In this document: piece by piece, positions 1-7,555 of the stretch
Position numbering within the stretch: the first letter of the stretch is position 1
Layout of the letters: every line of letters begins with the position of its first letter
The notes under the pieces: model-generated
Seen by the model: only the letters and a program-made list of their open reading frames with translations
Told to the model about the DNA's origin: nothing
Databases searched by the model: none
Translations under genes and position numbers: made by a program
NCBI GenBank assembly: GCA_002503545.1
Contig: DARY01000013.1
Location: 901-24,660, forward strand
Source: Candidatus Methanomethylophilus sp. UBA78
Lineage (GTDB): Archaea; Thermoplasmatota; Thermoplasmata; Methanomassiliicoccales; Methanomethylophilaceae
Reading direction: 5' to 3'
DNA length: 23,760 nucleotides

Positions 1-1
1 G

Positions 2-811
2 TTCGTCGACGAACACATCGTCCACAGCATGGAGGACTACGAGAAGTTCGAAGTCCCGGACGTGACCAAGGGCAGGACGGACATCCTGATCAGAGGGAGC
101 GGCCTGATGGCGGAGAAGCTCAAGGGCCAGGTCGTGGCGTCCGCTTTCGTCGAGGGGCCCCTTCTGGCACTGTCCCAGTCCGCGGGAGCGGAGAGGCTGT
201 TCATGGACATGTTCAGCGACCCGGAGCCCATACACAAGGCGCTGAAGGTCATGACCGAGTACGACAAGCAGATCGCGGAGGCCCTGGGCAAGACCGAAGT
301 CGGTGCGATCTGCTGGGACTACCTCTGGGGCAACTACTCTTGCCTCGGCGATTCGGAATACGGAGAATTCGAGGGAGACAAGTACGCCCCGTACCTGAAC
401 GACATCACCAAGAAGAACGGCATGAGCGTGGCTATACACAACTGCTCCGACCTCCCGCACCTGGATACCCAGATTAAGAAGTTCAAGCCCGTGATCTACT
501 CGATGGCTTACTACCCCCTGATCGAGGGATCCCCCACCGCCGCCGAGACGATCGAGAGGGGATACTCCGACAACTGCCTGGTATCCGGCAACATCGACCC
601 GCAGGTGTTCATGAGGAGCACCGTCGAGGAGTGCGAGAAGATCACCAAGAACCTGTGCCAGGAAGTGAAGACCGCCCTCTGCAAGAAGGGACTGAACTCC
701 GGATACTGCATAGCCAGCGGATGCGAGGTTCCCCCGTCCATCGACTGCAAGCTGGAGAACATAGGCGCCGTGGTCGACGCCGCCAGGAAGTACGGTGCGA
801 TGGAATACTGA
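2..811 (+). CDS. MtaA/MtbA-like methylcobalamin:coenzyme M methyltransferase (5'-truncated by window edge)
   Basis: The reading frame is open from base 2, so the gene starts before the window; 269 C-terminal residues are visible of a family usually near 340. The family (uroporphyrinogen decarboxylase fold) transfers a methyl group from a methylated corrinoid protein to coenzyme M in the cytoplasm. The zinc site is present: an H-x-C motif (IHNCSD) in the middle of the visible part and a later cysteine in ASGCEVP near the C-terminus, which bind the catalytic zinc in MtaA and MtbA. The stretch SGNIDPQVF is the typical loop before the last helices. It is followed at 917 by a zinc-ribbon gene and a HyuA-like gene on the same strand. 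Whether its corrinoid partner carries methanol, methylamine or methylthiol methyl groups cannot be told from the sequence. Confidence 0.85.
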   Translation, partial: FVDEHIVHSMEDYEKFEVPDVTKGRTDILIRGSGLMAEKLKGQVVASAFVEGPLLALSQSAGAERLFMDMFSDPEPIHKALKVMTEYDKQIAEALGKTEVGAICWDYLWGNYSCLGDSEYGEFEGDKYAPYLNDITKKNGMSVAIHNCSDLPHLDTQIKKFKPVIYSMAYYPLIEGSPTAAETIERGYSDNCLVSGNIDPQVFMRSTVEECEKITKNLCQEVKTALCKKGLNSGYCIASGCEVPPSIDCKLENIGAVVDAARKYGAMEY

Positions 812-869
812 CGCTCAAACCACTTAACCGCTCCTCCGAAACACCTTCTCTCCTCCCAAACACCCTTAC

Positions 870-890
870 GGCGGCATGACGAATGCCGCC
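870..890 (+). repeat. Perfect 8-bp inverted repeat (hairpin) between methyltransferase and zinc-ribbon genes
   Basis: GGCGGCAT and ATGCCGCC form a perfect eight-pair stem around a five-base loop. No T-run follows, so it is not a standard intrinsic terminator. It lies 27 bases before the ATG of the zinc-ribbon gene. It could be an RNA processing or stabilising hairpin inside a polycistronic transcript, or a protein-binding site. Confidence 0.5.
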
Positions 891-916
891 GGTCACGATT
901 CAGAAAGAGGGATTTT

Positions 917-1234
917 ATGGCTAACGGATACTTCGAAGCGATGAGAGCCAAGGGATTCTCTTACAACACCACCGCATCGATCAGAAAGTTCGACTGTCCC
1001 AGATGCGGATTCAAGTTCTCTTTAGCGTATGCACGTGCGATCGCCTGCCAGGGCTGTTCCGAATCCGTCAGGGGATGCCCCAAGGTAAGATGCGCCAAAT
1101 GCGATTACGAATTCTTCCTTGAAAACACACCCGACGTACAGGACAAGATACAGGAGCACACGTTGGCTCAGCACATATGCAGGATAGTCAACAAGCGCGA
1201 CGACGGTCTGGGGATAGAAGTTTACAACAGGTGA
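917..1234 (+). CDS. Small cysteine-rich zinc-ribbon protein, function unknown
   Basis: This is a 105-residue soluble protein with three CxxC-type knuckles: CPRC near residue 28, CQGC near residue 44, and a GCPKVRCAKC stretch near residues 53-62. They could bind one or two zinc ions or an iron-sulfur cluster. I do not recognise a named family. The start is supported by an AGAGGG Shine-Dalgarno at 906-911, five bases before the ATG. The stop codon TGA is embedded in the ribosome binding site of the following HyuA-like gene, so the two are translationally linked. Placement between an MtaA-like methyltransferase and an ASKHA protein suggests an accessory role in corrinoid or zinc-enzyme metabolism, which is inference only. 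Confidence 0.75.
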   Translation: MANGYFEAMRAKGFSYNTTASIRKFDCPRCGFKFSLAYARAIACQGCSESVRGCPKVRCAKCDYEFFLENTPDVQDKIQEHTLAQHICRIVNKRDDGLGIEVYNR

Positions 1235-1239
1235 TCCGC

Positions 1240-3249
1240 ATGACCATCGGATTGGGAATCGACACGGGAGGGACATACACAGACGGTGTCCTGATGGACA
1301 TGGGTTCGAAGAAGGTGTTGGATTGGTCCAAGGCCCTGACCACCAGGGACGACCTTACCAAAGGCATATCGGAAACCATCGAAAAACTGGACCCCGACCT
1401 TCTCAGAGAGGTCTCCCTGGTATCCCTGTCCTCCACTCTGGCCACAAACACTGTGGTGGAAGGCAAGGGCTGCCGTGTCGGAGTGTTATCCATAGGCCGC
1501 GAATACGACAGATCCGCCCATGCGGACGAATACGCATTCATAAACGGAGCCCATGACCTGGACGGCAACGAGACCGTCCCTCTGGACGAGGACGCCTGCG
1601 TCCGTGCGCTGAACGGCATGAACGGCAAGATAGATGCCGTGGCGATATCCGGATACCTCAGCATCAGGAACCGGGAGCACGAGGAGCGTGCGGCCGAGTT
1701 GGCTAAGAAGATTCTGGATGTACCGGCGGTATGCGGCCATGAACTGTCCAGAGGTCTGGGTTTCAACGAGAGGACGACGACCGCCATAATGAACGCACGC
1801 CTGATCCCGATAATCACGAATCTCATCCTCTCCGTCAAATCATCATTGGACAGGTTCGGGATAACCGCCCCCCTCATGATAGTCAAGGGGGACGGCTCCG
1901 TCATGAACTCCGAAACGGCCGTATCCCGCCCGGTGGAGACGATACTGTCCGGACCGGCTTCCAGCATAATGGGGGCGAAGGCAATCACCGACGAGCCCGA
2001 TGCGATAGTGATCGACGTAGGCGGGACAACCACCGACATAGGTGTTCTGAGAAACGGATATCCCAGATTGGAGAGGGAGGGAGCGGTCATAGGGGGGAAG
2101 CGCACCCGCGTGTTGGCCGCATCCGTCTCGACGTTCGGCATCGGAGGCGACAGCAGGATCGTGGTGAACGGGACCAAGGCCATCCTCAGCCCGGTAAGGG
2201 TGATACCCATATGCATCGCGGCCGTCAAATGGCCGCGTATAAAGAACGAACTGAACAGGCTGAACGATGCCAAGCCTTCCTCCTCCTCCGAATCGGTGAG
2301 TGTGGAGCAGATACGTCAGGAGACCGAGTTCTTCGTGGCGGCACGGCCCTACACCACGGAGAACCTCCTGGATTTCGAGAAGAGATTCCTCGACATGATA
2401 CGCGACAATCCGACCGGACTGAGGGAAGGGGAGACGGCACTGGGCGTGACGGGACTGGCCTTCTCGGTATGCAAAATGGAGAGTCTGGGTCTTCTGACCA
2501 GGATAGGTGTGACGCCGACCGACATCCTGCATGCGGAGGGGTCCTATGTAGAGTACGATTGCGATGCATCGGTTACCGCCGTCGGCTACCTTTCGAGAAA
2601 AGCACGCATGAGCCAGGCAGAATTCATAGCCATGGTAAAGGACATGGTTGTCCACAAAATAGCAAGATGCCTGATGGAAGACCTGATCATGGAGGAGCTC
2701 GGCACGGTCACGCACGACCAGGTAGTTTCGGATATGATGAGAAAGGCCATCACCGGCCAGAGCGGCATGGACTACAGCGTCTCCATAAGTCTCAACAAAC
2801 CTATAATCGGCATAGGCGCACCTGTATCCGCGTGGCTCCCGCGCGTAGCCAGCATATTCAATACGAGACTGATAATCTCCGAAAAATCAGGAGTGGGGAA
2901 TGCCATAGGAGCGATATCCGGATCCGTCGCAGTCACCGAGACGGCTCTTATAAGACCGGTAACGGGGAACATAACCGCCGGTCCGCAATGCGTCGTGTTC
3001 ACCGACAGCGGGAAATTCAAATTCGAATGTCTGGACGATGCGATAGACTTCGCAATGAAGGATTGTTCCCAGACGGCCATACGCAAAGCGGAGGCTGCCG
3101 GAGCCAGAAACGTGTCCACCGATTTCTCGGTCAGGAAGAAGACGTACCATAACGGATGCGAGGGCGGCCCCGAAGCTCTTCTGGAAGCCATCGTTGAAGT
3201 AAGGGCCACCGGGAAACCCGACCTCTCGAACGGACAGGCGTCCGGCTGA
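1240..3249 (+). CDS. HyuA-type hydantoinase/oxoprolinase family ASKHA protein
   Basis: This 669-residue protein belongs to the HyuA (COG0145) group. Near the N-terminus GIDTGGTYTDG is the phosphate-1 loop, and around residue 260 VIDVGGTTTDIG is the phosphate-2 loop of the actin/Hsp70-like ATPase fold. Classical members hydrolyse cyclic amides such as hydantoins or 5-oxoproline with ATP, usually with a HyuB partner that is not seen here. There is no clustered cysteine motif, so it differs from the RamA-type Fe-S corrinoid activators. The ATG at 1240 is chosen because AGGTGATC, matching the anti-Shine-Dalgarno, lies just upstream and overlaps the previous stop; the longer frame from 1177 would run far into the zinc-ribbon gene. 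Its neighbours are an MtaA-like enzyme and a zinc ribbon. ATP-dependent work on a corrinoid or amide substrate is possible but unproven. Confidence 0.8.
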   Translation: MTIGLGIDTGGTYTDGVLMDMGSKKVLDWSKALTTRDDLTKGISETIEKLDPDLLREVSLVSLSSTLATNTVVEGKGCRVGVLSIGREYDRSAHADEYAFINGAHDLDGNETVPLDEDACVRALNGMNGKIDAVAISGYLSIRNREHEERAAELAKKILDVPAVCGHELSRGLGFNERTTTAIMNARLIPIITNLILSVKSSLDRFGITAPLMIVKGDGSVMNSETAVSRPVETILSGPASSIMGAKAITDEPDAIVIDVGGTTTDIGVLRNGYPRLEREGAVIGGKRTRVLAASVSTFGIGGDSRIVVNGTKAILSPVRVIPICIAAVKWPRIKNELNRLNDAKPSSSSESVSVEQIRQETEFFVAARPYTTENLLDFEKRFLDMIRDNPTGLREGETALGVTGLAFSVCKMESLGLLTRIGVTPTDILHAEGSYVEYDCDASVTAVGYLSRKARMSQAEFIAMVKDMVVHKIARCLMEDLIMEELGTVTHDQVVSDMMRKAITGQSGMDYSVSISLNKPIIGIGAPVSAWLPRVASIFNTRLIISEKSGVGNAIGAISGSVAVTETALIRPVTGNITAGPQCVVFTDSGKFKFECLDDAIDFAMKDCSQTAIRKAEAAGARNVSTDFSVRKKTYHNGCEGGPEALLEAIVEVRATGKPDLSNGQASG

Positions 3250-3361
3250 CAACCGGGATCCTTCCGATCGGGAGGCCTCCCGTCCGCTCTTGATGGGATA
3301 TGAAAACGGCATCCGAAACGGTCGGATTGAAATACCGGCAATGTGCCAGATAATAAAATAT

Positions 3362-3385
3362 GGGGCGCCGGGATACCGGCGCCCC
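3362..3385 (-). terminator. Intrinsic terminator of the tandem GlcD-like gene
   Basis: A perfect ten-pair GC-rich stem (GGGGCGCCGG and CCGGCGCCCC) surrounds a GATA loop. Read on the minus strand it is followed by the T-rich stretch ATATTTTATTAT. It sits 15 bases past the minus-strand stop codon at 3401. It also lies downstream of the convergent HyuA-like gene, where it may act more weakly. Confidence 0.7.
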
Positions 3386-3400
3386 GGTTGTTGAATCTGT

Positions 3401-6124
3401 TTACTCGTATCCGCGTCCGAGGACGTGCTTCCTGTCCTCGACCTTGGCCTCGTCCGTGCGGTTCTCCTTGAACCTCTCGATGTTGTCGGCGAAGGTGGTG
3501 TTGGGAGGCAGAATCTTCTTGACGGTCTGCATGAGGGTGCTGCCGAGGGTCATGAGTCCATGGCTCATGTTGATTCCGAACCTGGTCATTCCGCACACGA
3601 CGTGTCCGGGGTTCATGACATCGTGGGGGTCCTGGAACGTCTTGAATCCCCTCATGAAGTCGACGGTGTTGGCATCGTGGACGTTGTCGAGGTTCCATGC
3701 GAAGAAGATACCGAATCCGGTGGTCCTTCCGCCGTATTCGACGGCCCTGTCGCCGAGGTAGAAGTTGAAGGCGAAGGCGGTCATACCGAGGATGGACTCG
3801 TCGTCCTTGAAGTAGTAGGGCATGAACAGGGCGGTGTTCCTGTCGACGACCTGTCCGATGACTCCTCCCATCTCCATCTTCATGACGTCGAAGCCCTTGT
3901 AGCACTCTCCGATGAAGTCGCCCCATACCTTAGCGGGGGTGATGACCTCTGCGGGGATCTCTCCAACTCCGGCCTTCCTGGCACGGAACTCGTAGCACCT
4001 CTCGTCCCACTCGTGGAGTCCCACGGACGGGTCCTGGACCTTCTTTCCGCCGTTGGCGGCGAATATCTCGTCGGCCGCGGCCTCCTCGAGGGCGACATGC
4101 TTCTCGTCTCCCTGCAGGGTCACGAGGACGATGTTCTTCACGTTGGGGGCGTGCACATGCGCCCTCCTCTGGTTGGCGAAGTGGTTGGAATCGGCCCAGG
4201 AGACGTGGTAGGGCCTGAGGCTCGGGTGGGCTATGATCGCCTGGATGGCGTCGTGGGCGTCTCCCAGGTAGTTCTCGAACTCGTAGACGATCGGCTTGAT
4301 GATGCCTGCGGGGTGCACCTTCATGGTGACGGATGCGAACAGGCAGAGGGTACCCTCGGAACCGGCGAAGAGCTGGTTGAGGTTGTATCCGGAGGCGTAG
4401 TCGCCGATGTTGTCGTAACCGGTGTTGATGACGGTACCGTCGGGGAGCACGGCCTCGATGTTGAGGATGCCGTCCTTCGCGCTGCCGTACTTGTAGGATC
4501 CGACACCCATTCCGTTGGTGGCGAGCCATGCACCCACGGTCGCCGCGGGGAACGAGGACGGGGTGGAACCGATGACGAAACCGGCCTTCTGGCACTCGTC
4601 GAAGACCTCTTTCCAGGTCGCTCCGGCCTGGGCCTTGACGGTCATGGTCTCCGGGTCCACCGCGACGTTGTTCATCAGGGAGGACATGTCGATGACTATG
4701 CCGGCGTTGGTAGGCTGGGATCCTCCGAGTCCCCAAGTCGAGTTTCCGCGGGGGGTCACGGGTATTCCCTTCTTGTAGGCTACCTTCATGATGGCGGCGA
4801 GCTGCGAGGTCTTGGAGGGCCTGAGCACCACGTCGGGTATGTTCTTGAAGGCGAGACCCGCCAGCTTGGGAAGGGGAGCGAGGTCGTGGCTGTAGAGGAG
4901 GGTCTCCTCGGGGTGGGAGTTGACGTTGTCCTTGCCCAGGATGTCCTCGAGGTCGTCTATGACGTCGTCGTTGATCTCGCGGGAGAGCTTGTCGCCGCTC
5001 TTGGCCTTCTCGGAGGGGTCGCAGGACTTGAAGTAGTCCTTGAGACTCTTCATGTAGGCGGCGGTGTCCTCGTCGCGGATGCCCTCGAGCTTGTCGCCGC
5101 AGAACGCGCTGCAGGTGGTCCTTCCGCCCATGGAGGCGGCCACCTCGGTGAGGTTGTCGGCGCATTTCTCGCAGACGTGGAAGTAGGCGGTGTAGGGGTC
5201 GGCGAACATTCCGGAGACCTCGAACTGGACGGCGTCGATGAATGCGGCCCACTTTGCAGCGGGGACGATGACTCCCTTCCCGTTCTCCTTCTCGCAGAGG
5301 TCCGCGGCGGCCTCGGTCTTGGAACCGCCGTTGGCGGCCATGATGGCGTCGGTCTCGGCGAGGTCGAGGTCGACGAACTTCTCGTCGCCCTGGTAGGTCA
5401 CGGTGACGATGTTCTTGCCGTTCTTGTTGCTGTAGCAGAAGCAGTAGGGTACGAGGCCTGCGTTGCGCATGACGGCCTGGACGGCCGGAGCCGCGGCGGA
5501 GAGTTTGCCCGCGAACTCGTAGGAGGCGGTCTTCTTGACCCCTGCGGGGACCAGTTTCAGAGTCGAAGAAACGATCACACCGAAGGTTCCCTCGGAACCC
5601 GATACGAACTGGTTGAAGTTGTACCCGGACATGTAGGCGCCGATGTCGTTGTACCCGGTCTCGATGACGGTGCCGTCGAAGAGGACGAGCTCCACGTTGA
5701 GCACGACGTCCTTGGAGGAACCGTACTTGTAGGTCCCGACGCCGACGGTGTTGGCGGCCAGCCATTTCCCGACGGTCTCGCTGACATCGAACGGATGGGA
5801 GGGGAGCATGAGGTTCTCCGCGGCCGCGGCGTCGATGATCTCCTTCCAGGTGGCGCCGGCCTTGACCTTCACAGCGTAGTTCTTCGCATCCACCTCGACC
5901 TTGTCCATCTTGGACATGTCGAGACGGACCCCGCCGCAGGCGGAGATGCGTACGCCGAAGCCGTTGGCGACCCTGGAGACCGCTGCCACGTCCTCTGTCG
6001 AGGCGACGGCTGCGCAAACGCAGCACTTGCCCTCGTCGATCTTCACATTGGCCTCTCCGACGACCGCTTTGATCTTCTCTGCGACATCGTTGATGTTCTC
6101 GCTGGAAAGTTTCTTCGAATCCAT
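3401..6124 (-). CDS. Tandem-fused GlcD-like FAD-binding oxidoreductase, first half degenerate
   Basis: This 907-residue protein contains two FAD_binding_4/GlcD-type units in tandem. Both keep GATWKE, TVGxWLA, a KYGS(S/A)KD stretch, GYN(F/L)NQ and GSEGT, so the gene arose by internal duplication. The second unit (from about residue 410) has the full FAD pyrophosphate loop PRGNSTWGLGG near residues 458-468 and a C-terminal NPGHV. The first unit has only ISACGG at the equivalent place (about residues 60-65), roughly a dozen residues shorter, so its FAD binding is doubtful. The first half is instead rich in cysteines (CCVC, YCFCY, CEKC, CSAFC). The family oxidises 2-hydroxyacids such as glycolate or D-lactate, often passing electrons to an Fe-S partner such as HdrD. 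The start at MDSKK has a GGAGAG Shine-Dalgarno seven bases upstream; longer starts run into the GIY-YIG gene. The substrate is unknown. Confidence 0.85.
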   Translation of the reverse strand: MDSKKLSSENINDVAEKIKAVVGEANVKIDEGKCCVCAAVASTEDVAAVSRVANGFGVRISACGGVRLDMSKMDKVEVDAKNYAVKVKAGATWKEIIDAAAAENLMLPSHPFDVSETVGKWLAANTVGVGTYKYGSSKDVVLNVELVLFDGTVIETGYNDIGAYMSGYNFNQFVSGSEGTFGVIVSSTLKLVPAGVKKTASYEFAGKLSAAAPAVQAVMRNAGLVPYCFCYSNKNGKNIVTVTYQGDEKFVDLDLAETDAIMAANGGSKTEAAADLCEKENGKGVIVPAAKWAAFIDAVQFEVSGMFADPYTAYFHVCEKCADNLTEVAASMGGRTTCSAFCGDKLEGIRDEDTAAYMKSLKDYFKSCDPSEKAKSGDKLSREINDDVIDDLEDILGKDNVNSHPEETLLYSHDLAPLPKLAGLAFKNIPDVVLRPSKTSQLAAIMKVAYKKGIPVTPRGNSTWGLGGSQPTNAGIVIDMSSLMNNVAVDPETMTVKAQAGATWKEVFDECQKAGFVIGSTPSSFPAATVGAWLATNGMGVGSYKYGSAKDGILNIEAVLPDGTVINTGYDNIGDYASGYNLNQLFAGSEGTLCLFASVTMKVHPAGIIKPIVYEFENYLGDAHDAIQAIIAHPSLRPYHVSWADSNHFANQRRAHVHAPNVKNIVLVTLQGDEKHVALEEAAADEIFAANGGKKVQDPSVGLHEWDERCYEFRARKAGVGEIPAEVITPAKVWGDFIGECYKGFDVMKMEMGGVIGQVVDRNTALFMPYYFKDDESILGMTAFAFNFYLGDRAVEYGGRTTGFGIFFAWNLDNVHDANTVDFMRGFKTFQDPHDVMNPGHVVCGMTRFGINMSHGLMTLGSTLMQTVKKILPPNTTFADNIERFKENRTDEAKVEDRKHVLGRGYE

Positions 6125-6136
6125 AGTAATACTCTC

Positions 6137-6154
6137 CGCTGTAGACAGCGCTGT
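6137..6154. promoter_or_regulatory. Nested inverted repeat between promoter and start of the GlcD-like gene
   Basis: CGCTGT-AG-ACAGCG (6137-6150) overlaps the perfect palindrome ACAGCGCTGT (6145-6154), giving two direct CGCTGT copies and one inverted copy. It lies between the AT-rich TATA-like element (6180-6194) and the Shine-Dalgarno of the GlcD-like gene, a usual position for a repressor operator or a leader hairpin. Confidence 0.45.
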
Positions 6155-6179
6155 TCTATGGGAATCGGGTAGCCCATTT

Positions 6180-6194
6180 TGTTTAATAATATTA
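6180..6194 (-). promoter_or_regulatory. TATA-like promoter element for the GlcD-like gene
   Basis: On the minus strand this reads ATAATATTATTAAAC, an AT-only island within GC-rich DNA, about 60 bases before the GlcD-like start codon. It overlaps the stop codon of the upstream GIY-YIG gene. It implies a short leader of about 35 bases that carries the GGAGAG ribosome binding site. Confidence 0.5.
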
Positions 6195-6620
6195 TCGGAC
6201 ACGGAACGGTCCCTGGAACCTCTCCAACCCCGCTCTGGACACGAGTTCCAGGGAGGCTCCGTCCTCCATCCTGAACAGATGGGTCCTGCAGCCACAGTCG
6301 GAGCATCCGAATCCGTCCATCTCCGGAATACCCCCGCACTCCTCCGCCATGCGGGCGAGCTCGCACTCGTCCACCGGGTCGGGATACGACTCCCATGCCT
6401 CCGACGAATCGCAGACGGTGGTGAGATAGTCTATGTGCCAGCGTATGCGTTTGGTACGGGCCAGATGACGGGAGACCCTCTGGTCCAACCCTCCCATGGC
6501 GCTGCCGACGTAACAGTATGTGCCAGCACGGAAGAAATGGGGGCCGAGGGCCCCCACCGTGACGGTAACGTCGTTTGCAAAGGTCAGAAAGAGTGCGTAA
6601 GTACCCTTCCTGGCACTCAT
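6192..6620 (-). CDS. DUF123 / GIY-YIG nuclease-family protein
   Basis: This 142-residue protein matches the archaeal DUF123 group of GIY-YIG-fold proteins. GTYALFL near the N-terminus and AGTYCYVGSA around residues 27-36 are the two strands of the GIY-YIG core, followed by the RVSRHL helix. GFGCSDCGCRTHLF near the C-terminus is the conserved DUF123 cysteine/histidine motif, which may bind a metal. The ATG overlaps the mmp7 stop codon (ATGA), so it is the last gene of the MCR-activation operon. DUF123 proteins are predicted nucleases without a settled role. Its presence here may be chance operon packing or may mark a link to MCR maturation. The start used by the longer open frame lies inside mmp7 and is rejected. 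Confidence 0.85.
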   Translation of the reverse strand: MSARKGTYALFLTFANDVTVTVGALGPHFFRAGTYCYVGSAMGGLDQRVSRHLARTKRIRWHIDYLTTVCDSSEAWESYPDPVDECELARMAEECGGIPEMDGFGCSDCGCRTHLFRMEDGASLELVSRAGLERFQGPFRVR

Positions 6621-7555
6621 CCCTTGGCCTTCATCGAATCTTCGTACGCCACCTGCGAGCGGGTCTTTATGCGTATCAGCATGCTGCTGTCGTTGATCTT
6701 GGACGGCGTGATGACGCACACGTCGCCCAGGCGGCGGCCGTAGACCTGCATGTCCTCCACCTGCTCGTGGTATTCGTCGTACGGTATCTTGGCCCTGAGG
6801 CCGTCCAGATGCATGACGAGCGGCGCCGGGCGGAGGCACATGTCGATAGGTTCGAAGTTCTCCAGCAGCGCCTTGATCTCCGAGGGGTGGACGAACGGCG
6901 GGTCCTCTTCCAGGGCCTTCTTCTTCTCGTCCAGGACCTCGTCGATGCGGTCGCCGATCTCCTCGAGCTTCCTCCTCTCCTCCGGCTCCCTCATGCGGGA
7001 AGCCTTCCTGCCGATCCCCCAGACCATGGCGTCGCAGGTGTTGTCGACGCCTTCCGGTTTGGGTCCGCACATGAGCACGGTGGGGATGTTTATCCTGCTG
7101 AGGAGCAGCTCGGCCTTGGTCTCCACGCAGGGTTTGAAATTACCCAGCATGAAGACGCATGCGTCGTACTCCTCTATGATGGAGGACTCCTGCAGGTTGA
7201 TCTGGGACGTGTTCTTGCCGCGGCCTCTGGCGAGACCCATGACGACGGTGACCGCCCCGAGCCTCCTCAGGTACTCCGCGACGTCGCAGATGGGGTGCGG
7301 CATGTGGTGGCGTCCGAGCGTCGGACCGACGACGGCGATCTCCGTACCCGCCAGGGGGACCTCCTTGACCTGTCCCCCGATGTCCTTGCAGAGGGCCTCG
7401 ACTATCTCCCTGTCCTCGCTGGGTATGGACATCGTGACGGTGAGCATCTGCGAGCTCCTGTTCTTGACCAGCACGACGCCGCCCACGTCCTCTATGAGTT
7501 CGAAAAGCTCATCGGAGCGGTAGATCCCGCCGTCGTACATTATGACCTCGTACAT
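6617..7555 (-). CDS. mmp7: Methanogenesis marker protein 7
   Basis: A 312-residue protein that I recognise as marker 7 from its N-terminus and from its place beside mmp17 and mmp15. In biochemical work on MCR activation, Mmp7 co-purifies with McrC, Mmp3, Mmp17 and component A2 in the complex that reduces Ni-F430. It has several spaced single cysteines (for example in HPICD, FKPCVE, VLMCGP, DNTCDA) that could serve as metal-cluster ligands. A charged, probably helical stretch with many Glu, Arg and Lys lies in the middle (about residues 190-230). The ATG abuts the mmp17 stop codon with no gap, and its own stop overlaps the GIY-YIG start. Confidence 0.85.
   Translation of the reverse strand: MYEVIMYDGGIYRSDELFELIEDVGGVVLVKNRSSQMLTVTMSIPSEDREIVEALCKDIGGQVKEVPLAGTEIAVVGPTLGRHHMPHPICDVAEYLRRLGAVTVVMGLARGRGKNTSQINLQESSIIEEYDACVFMLGNFKPCVETKAELLLSRINIPTVLMCGPKPEGVDNTCDAMVWGIGRKASRMREPEERRKLEEIGDRIDEVLDEKKKALEEDPPFVHPSEIKALLENFEPIDMCLRPAPLVMHLDGLRAKIPYDEYHEQVEDMQVYGRRLGDVCVITPSKINDSSMLIRIKTRSQVAYEDSMKAKG

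Noticed and set aside
1177..1239. Upstream ATG for the HyuA-like gene
   Set aside because: It lies deep in the zinc-ribbon gene and adds residues unlike the family; the ATG at 1240 has an excellent Shine-Dalgarno and begins just before the phosphate-1 loop.
3425..6172. A 915-codon open frame on the plus strand opposite the GlcD-like gene
   Set aside because: Its translation is low-complexity (Gly/Val/Asp/Leu-rich) with no family motif. It is an antisense shadow of the GC-rich flavoprotein gene, whose minus-strand product has clear FAD-domain motifs.
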